From assembly GCA_963833465.1 (NCBI GenBank), contig CAWHXW010000004.1, positions 930,001-994,000 of the forward strand: a DNA stretch of 64,000 nucleotides, in the 5' to 3' direction. The notes under the pieces are model-generated. The model searched no databases and was not told where the DNA came from. It worked only from the letters and a program-made list of their open reading frames with translations. The stretch is from Fen-1298 sp963833465 (GTDB taxonomy: Bacteria > Bacteroidota > Ignavibacteria > UBA10030). This document shows positions 63,891 through 64,000 of the stretch, piece after piece (position 1 is the first letter of the stretch; every line of letters starts with the position of its first letter). A program made the position numbers and the translations under genes.

Positions 63891-63919
63891 AATATAATAC
63901 ATAAAACCAGCGAAAGCAA
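63891..63919 (-). promoter_or_regulatory. Promoter of the GH2-like/smc unit
   Basis: Minus strand: TTGCTT (63919-63914), 17 bases, TATATT (63896-63891), about 95 bases before the start codon. No other gene is seen between here and the right edge. Confidence 0.45.
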
Positions 63920-64000
63920 TGAATTTTCCTATGCATTTAGTAGCTTTTATATAGAATGTTTGCTATGATTTCAAATGTTATAGTTTACTAGAAATTTTTT

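Noticed and set aside
1..64000. CRISPR array, insertion sequence, prophage or integrase
   Set aside because: No regular short repeats with spacers, no transposase or phage-type gene and no attachment-like repeats were seen.

Overview
The window comes from a Gram-negative bacterium of the Bacteroidota/Chlorobi/Ignavibacteria side of the FCB group, most likely an Ignavibacteria-like organism. Evidence: four coding regions end in type IX secretion (T9SS) type A sorting tails with the NYPNPFNP motif, plus one degenerate tail; there is a gld-type ABC cluster; and lipid A/LPS genes (lpxK, lpxB, lptD) show a true outer membrane. There is no rRNA in the window, so the taxon is an inference. Nine upstream regions share a sigma70-like layout, TTGnnn-17 bases-TAnnnt, rather than the TTG/TAnnTTTG promoter of classical Bacteroidetes.

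Layout. 1-10.8 kb (+): the end of a T9SS cargo gene, then four exported exo-glycosidases (GH3, GH51 with PA14, GH95, GH2) and the wreck of a GH12-like endoglucanase/xyloglucanase with a T9SS tail. Together they fit removal of glucose, arabinose, fucose/galactose and galactose residues from hemicellulose such as xyloglucan. No SusC/SusD, transporter or regulator is in view. 10.9-16.3 kb (-): a duplicated-module T9SS protein broken by two frameshifts and a CotH-family T9SS protein. 16.4-19.1 kb (-): GNAT acetyltransferase, lysA, M50 protease. 19.2-24.7 kb (+): TPR protein, terminator, tRNA-Leu(TAG), then tig-clpP-clpX. 24.8-39.7 kb (-): a long same-strand run with three SurA/parvulin-type folding factors, a frameshifted MoxR ATPase, a T9SS-tailed subtilisin, a VWA membrane protein, a small outer-membrane-like protein, lptD and two glycosyltransferases. 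39.9-44.3 kb (-): ABC ATPase, permease, GldG and DUF4340. 44.6-46.5 kb (+): cobalamin adenosyltransferase and a REC-PAS-PAS regulator. 46.6-63.8 kb (-): LOG-family protein, gpsA, plsY, ispD, queA, ppdK, lpxK, lpxB, a methyltransferase, a MtnX-like phosphatase, smc, and a membrane-anchored GH2-like protein that has lost both catalytic glutamates.

The common theme is the cell envelope: outer-membrane protein folding (SurA-like proteins), LPS synthesis and insertion, phospholipid synthesis (gpsA, plsY), T9SS cargo and secreted glycosidases, interleaved with housekeeping genes. The most unusual items are the catalytically dead, multi-pass GH2 pseudoenzyme whose stop codon overlaps the smc start, the perfect palindrome sitting in the ppdK promoter, the decayed GH12 gene at the end of an otherwise intact exo-glycosidase cluster, and a MoxR/subtilisin/VWA neighbourhood in which a frameshift makes MoxR and the protease look like one protein.
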